From contig CM040121.1 in assembly GCA_022559845.1 (NCBI GenBank), positions 511,480,566-511,544,565 of the forward strand: a stretch of DNA of 64,000 bases, read 5' to 3'. Source of the DNA: Amorphophallus konjac. Lineage: Eukaryota > Streptophyta > Magnoliopsida > Alismatales > Araceae. Shown here in pieces: positions 59,901-64,000 of the stretch. The notes under the pieces were generated by a model that did no database searches, was not told where the DNA came from, and saw only the letters and a program-made list of their open reading frames with translations. The translations under genes were made by a program, and so were the position numbers. Within the stretch, counting starts at the first letter, position 1; each line of letters begins with the position of its first letter.

Positions 59901-60747
59901 GTGGGTCACCGAGGTTCCCGGGCTTCTACCGGCCTCGAATGAACACCAAACCACACGAAATTAACGTGGATGGGATCCTAACATCCCAGCAGTCAGTTAG
60001 AAACTAACTACGCCGCAAACGGTCGCCGTTTACCGACCGACCCTAAAAATCACGAAAATCACGGTTTAGGCAAAACAAACCCAAACACGACCGTTTCCTA
60101 GCCGAACAACGTGCAATGGCAGGGAAAATGGAGAGGACGAAGTAAGGATCAGTCACCCTACCTCCACCGAAGAAACCGTGCCCCGAAGGGACTAAACCAC
60201 GCCAAAAATCACTCGCGAACCGATTTCACCGGCTTTGAATCCATCGTTCGGGATCGCGCCAGAATCGATCCGATCCTTGCTCCATCGCACACCCAGCCAG
60301 CTCCATCACGTCCCCAACACGTGCCTCTAGGTCCTCCGTCTGCAGTCGGAGCTGAGGAGGCGAAACAGGAGAGAACGGAAGAGAGAGAGATATCGGCGGC
60401 GAATGAGAAGGGAGGAGAGAGGAAAAGGAAATAAAAAGAAAAGAAATTAGGAAATTTTCCTAATTTCCGAAAATTCTAAAAATGCGCCAAAAATGCACAA
60501 ATTTAGAAAAATACGCAAAAATAGTCGAAACGACCGGCTCAAAGAGTACATCGTCGCTGTAGCATCCACGAGTTCGAGAATTGACAAACAAACTCACCGT
60601 AGGGTTCCGTAACTAGTACGTGAGAAAAACCCACACGGCTCGTCAAACTCAACTCGGAAGTCACAAAAGCGAACGAAACTCAACGAAACCAATCCGAAAG
60701 ACCCAATGAAGATCCAGCAAGACCTACCAAGGATCCAGGGCATTACA
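56991..60747 (-). repeat. Element E 5' LTR (right copy)
   Basis: It is 3,757 bp, near-identical to 51234..54993, with the module array at 58908..59727. It is followed by the TGCAT duplication. Confidence 0.96.
58908..59727. repeat. Palindromic module array, element E right LTR
   Basis: Same order and length as the left array, with isolated differences inside arms and centres. Confidence 0.86.
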
Positions 60748-60752
60748 TGCAT

Positions 60753-62409
60753 CCCCTGAGCCATCAGCCAAGGGTTCAAATTTATAGTGGAGAGGGAACC
60801 CATAAACCCTAGGTCGGATCCCAAGAGAAATCCGCCGATTGGTGGCTCAAATTGGAGAAATCTTGTTGAAACTCAAAGGAGGAAGGTTCCTAGGAGGATT
60901 ATGAAGCTTCATAGCATGATTTGAGTGAAAGAAACCTTCATGGAATGGACTTAGGAGGATCAAAAATTAGAAAGTCAGAGTTTTAGTCGGACAGGGTTTT
61001 CTTCTGAGAACTCGGTCACCACAGTGACTGCGACCATGATGAACACGGCTACGCGATACGCCTCGATCAGGGTTGACCAATCAAAATATAGAAAGTTGAC
61101 TTTTGATGAACGCGGTCTGGGTCCTAACTGCGATCTGAAGGACGCGGTTGTTACCCAGGCCGCGAGGCCGCATTTAGATAGGGTTGGCCCAAAATGCCGG
61201 TTGATGTCCAGGGCATAGAATTGAATTTCAAGGGCTAGAAATGAGTTAAAAGAGCTCACAATGGGCCAGAGAGTCAACCAATTAATGTCCAATTGGGACA
61301 TTAGCAAGGAGAATAAGAAAATGGTTCAACTTGTGTGCCGAAAATAGGTGTCTGCAGATGCCCCTCCTTGACGTCCGCTTTGCTGGAGAGCGAGCAAAGG
61401 CAAAGTGGAGGTGAAGTGAAAGCAACACGAAGTGTGGACAAAGCGGAGATGCAGTGAAGCGGACTAATAAGTTGACATCAAGGTAAGAAGACACCTGCCA
61501 CTACTGACAAGTGATAGGAATAATCTAGAAAACTCTGCGTTAACCATGAAGTCAAGCTAGCACAAGTGACCCCTACCTGGAACGACAGACAAGGAAATTA
61601 AACAGAATAAAAAATGATCAACCTCTTGCCAAAAGAGGCTCCCCAACGCGTAGCAACTGCGATTTCACTCAGTTATAGGAATGGACGGGAGCCCGGTGGA
61701 TCTGTCGACGCCATCGTGCGGTTCATAGCTAATGAGTGGATCAAAAGGAGAAACAACTAAAATAAATTGGATTGAAGTAGGATAGGAAAATTTCAGGCAG
61801 GGGTCGCACTGACCAACAAGATCAAGTAGCTAACTCAAAGTAAACTTTCAAATTCAGAGTGGAATGAAATCTCTTATTCAAGAATTGAAGCACGATTGAT
61901 GATCAACTGGAAAGAAGCTAAGGCAAATTGCATGCCATGAATGCTCAAAAATGGTACGATATATGTTGGGCTAAAAGAAAAGAAATCATCAAAATGAATA
62001 CAAAAGAAGATTAAAATAGAAAATACGTAAGGATAATATTGTTAGACTAGCTAGACAAATGAGGGTCAAGAATCTTCCTGCAACCACGACATGCGAGAGA
62101 GAGTCTATTATCCCCAAATTTGTTCAACCTAACGGCCTATCTGGTGATTAACTGTGTGCCCCTAGATCATCACTTATTTTGGTAGAGGAGAACTCAGATC
62201 CTAGAACATACAAAGAACCGGTCGGTCCTTGAGATGATATAATAATGTAGAATAACATATAATAATGCAATAGAGAGTAGGGATAGAGATACTTACCTGA
62301 CAGTGTGGCGTGTTGAATTTTTTTTTGGATTTCATAGATAAAGGCAAAAGGTAGGTAATAAACGCATGGGACAACACATAATGTGGCGACAAAGCAACAG
62401 CAGAACAAA
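60753..62409. other. Right flank of element E, no gene recognised
   Basis: No coding domain or element ends could be defined. The stretch around 61330..61480 (GCCGAAAATAGGTGTCTGCAG followed by repeated CAAAG/AAGTG motifs) looks repeat-derived. Confidence 0.4.
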
Positions 62410-62790
62410 TAACAAGGGCATGATGGGACAGACAAATAGAACCAATATAATGCATAATGTGATAGAGGAACAAACAAGCAGAAGGCATGGTGGGACGAAT
62501 GCACAGTGAGACGGACGCACAGAATAACAAAATGCATGGTGGGACGACAAACAAAGTAAACAAGCACAACACGGCGGGACAGATAAGATAGACAAGCAAA
62601 AAACCATAGTGGATAGATAGGATAGACAAGTGGAAAAACACGGAGGGACACAAAAACATGGTGGGATAGATAAACAAAATCGTTGTAGGACTCGATGGGG
62701 CAGCAAACACAATGGACAAGTGAAAAACATAGCGAAAACAGAGTGAACAAGGCGGGACAATAACAAAACAGACAAACGGTGGGACATGAC
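62410..62790. repeat. Degenerate minisatellite with GGTGGGACA cores
   Basis: Imperfect units of about 20 to 40 bases repeat a core like CATGGTGGGAC followed by AGACAAACA. Because stops are rare in it, three overlapping minus-strand frames (62148..62809) stay open. This argues for a repeat, not a gene. Confidence 0.65.
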
Positions 62791-63059
62791 ACCAAAACAA
62801 CACAAACATCTCAGTTAACCAAGGATTGAACTAAGAAGAGAGAGCCTTCTCATCGAGTTACATAATGAAGGAGATTAATCAAGGATGAAGAAGGACTAGT
62901 TAATGTAAGGAGCTCAGATTGAGTAGAGGTGAGATAGATTAGAAGATGTGAGTAGAACTCAAGTGAAAGCAATGAAGGTGAATAGGAAGAATTTGAAAAG
63001 GGTATTAAGACCTGTATCCTGCACACTCAGCAAGCAAATTAAAATTGTTCTCAAAAGAA

Positions 63060-63285
63060 ACAAATGATAATATTTTCTTTATTTTTTTGAGATTTTGAAA
63101 TATTTAATTTTTGTTAATTTCTAATTTTTTAATTTTTTGGTGATTTTTTTTTTGAATTTTGGAATACTGGATTTTTTTGATTTTTTCCAAAATTCTATTT
63201 TTTTGGTTTTGAAATTTTATGATTTTTTTTGGATTTCAAAATATTTTATTTTTTGTTTGGATTTTTTGTAATTTTTTGACACACT
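63060..63285. repeat. T-rich low-complexity tract
   Basis: Runs of TTTTTT separated by GA, GGA and AAA over about 225 bases. Similar tracts occur in plant retrotransposon non-coding regions, but no element ends were found. Confidence 0.7.
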
Positions 63286-64000
63286 AGGTTTAAGTTAGTT
63301 AACGCAGCATCAAGGCTAGTCAAATTGTTGGCCGGGGATCCTTGTTCCTTCCCCTTTCACTAAAAACATCCTCTTAGCATGGTGTGCATTAAAGAGTTTC
63401 ATCCCGTAGCCAACTGCCCTTGATCCACGGTACCCCTACTATGACCATACCTGAGAAACGATCTGGCCTTAGAGACAGAAATGGAAGAAAATGTGGAGAC
63501 AAGCTCGGTGTAGGTTTAGAGGTATCAAGGATTGACTTCCGCCTAGAGCACTGCCCCTAGGGATTAGGTCTGTTGCACCAGGACTTTTTGTCAATATCAT
63601 TGGATCTTGGTTTCTCTTTTAGGCATGCATACGACCGGGCTCATAACGTCCCGCGGGAAACTATATTGCCCTCTTGCCATGCCTTTTCTCTTTTTTTCCC
63701 TTCTTTTTTTCTCTTCTTTTTTTTATCATCACTTTGTTGCTTCTATCCTTTGGACTTTGAAGAATATTGACCTTGAAATTTGATAATGGAGAATAAGGTC
63801 TTAATAGACTGTCTCTATTTGAGACTTCATTCTTTCGAGAAGTGCTTAGGTTGATCGTCTTACCTATTCTACCCCTTGGCCCTACACCTGAGCCGAGTGG
63901 AGAAGAGAAAAGACCTTCATGTCACTTGGACATGGCCAAAGTAGTAACGATGTTTTCTAAAGTAGCCGGCTAAGGACGCCATGTAGTGTGTGCGGTCCGA
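63286..64000. other. Terminal stretch, nothing recognised
   Basis: No coding domain, RNA gene or repeat structure that I can support. A pyrimidine-rich patch lies near 63680..63725. Confidence 0.4.

Larger units (their letters stand above)
51234..60747 (-). mobile_element. Element E: non-autonomous, LARD-like LTR retrotransposon
   Basis: This 9,514-bp element has LTRs of 3,760 and 3,757 bp, beginning TGTGGCGACCCGG and ending GGCATTACA in plus orientation. The target duplication is TGCAT (51229..51233, 60748..60752). The PBS at 56977..56988 faces the minus direction. The 1,997-bp interior shows none of the gag, protease, RT, RNase H or integrase motifs that are plain in A to D. It therefore needs proteins from elsewhere. 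It shares with C and D the LTR-end motif, the leader beside the PBS, the stretch beside the PPT and the palindromic module array, pointing to the C/D family as helper. Confidence 0.94.

Overview
This window is plant nuclear DNA, probably from a monocot (the exons of its one clear host gene are very GC-rich, which is suggestive only). About four fifths of it is LTR retrotransposon sequence of the Ty3/gypsy superfamily. Five elements can be delimited from LTR ends, primer-binding sites, polypurine tracts and 5-bp target-site duplications. I call them A to E. No tRNA, rRNA, CRISPR or bacterial features were seen.

Region 1 (1..28227) is a nest. Element A (minus strand, Tekay/Del-like chromovirus, its left LTR cut by the window edge) is the oldest. 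Element B (2505..12414, plus strand, CRM/Galadriel-like chromovirus, TSD GTTGG) sits inside A's pol gene between reverse transcriptase and RNase H. Element C (16392..26379, minus strand, Tekay-like, TSD AATAT) sits inside A's roughly 3.3-kb 5' LTR. Region 2 (28228..38725) holds element D (28478..38525, TSD CTCAG), a near-intact relative of C with two 2,570-bp LTRs; it appears to have inserted into a small inverted-repeat element.

Region 3 (38526..51233) is the only gene-bearing stretch. It holds a 516-bp hAT-type MITE, a tRNA-related SINE with a duplicated promoter block, and a three-exon minus-strand gene for an IQ67-domain (IQD) calmodulin-binding protein (40963..42425) with a TATA box and a GA-repeat tract upstream. 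Beyond it are microsatellites, a compound minisatellite and AT-rich intergenic DNA.

Region 4 (51234..60747) is element E (TSD TGCAT). It has 3.76-kb LTRs around a 2.0-kb interior with no recognisable gag or pol, so it is LARD-like and non-autonomous. E keeps the PBS-proximal leader, the PPT-proximal segment and the LTR-end motif of C and D, so a D-type element is a plausible source of its proteins. Region 5 (60753..64000) has no recognisable gene, but holds a degenerate minisatellite and a T-rich tract.

The most unusual pattern is an array of imperfect palindromic modules of almost constant length (25 to 26 nt, pattern GTRACGSNC, about 8 variable bases, GNSCGTYAC). It occurs in the LTRs of A, C, D and E but not B, with about 11 to 17 modules per full LTR. 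Each dyad has conserved arms and a variable centre. It could be a bank of transcription-factor sites or a series of RNA hairpins; I do not recognise it as a described feature.
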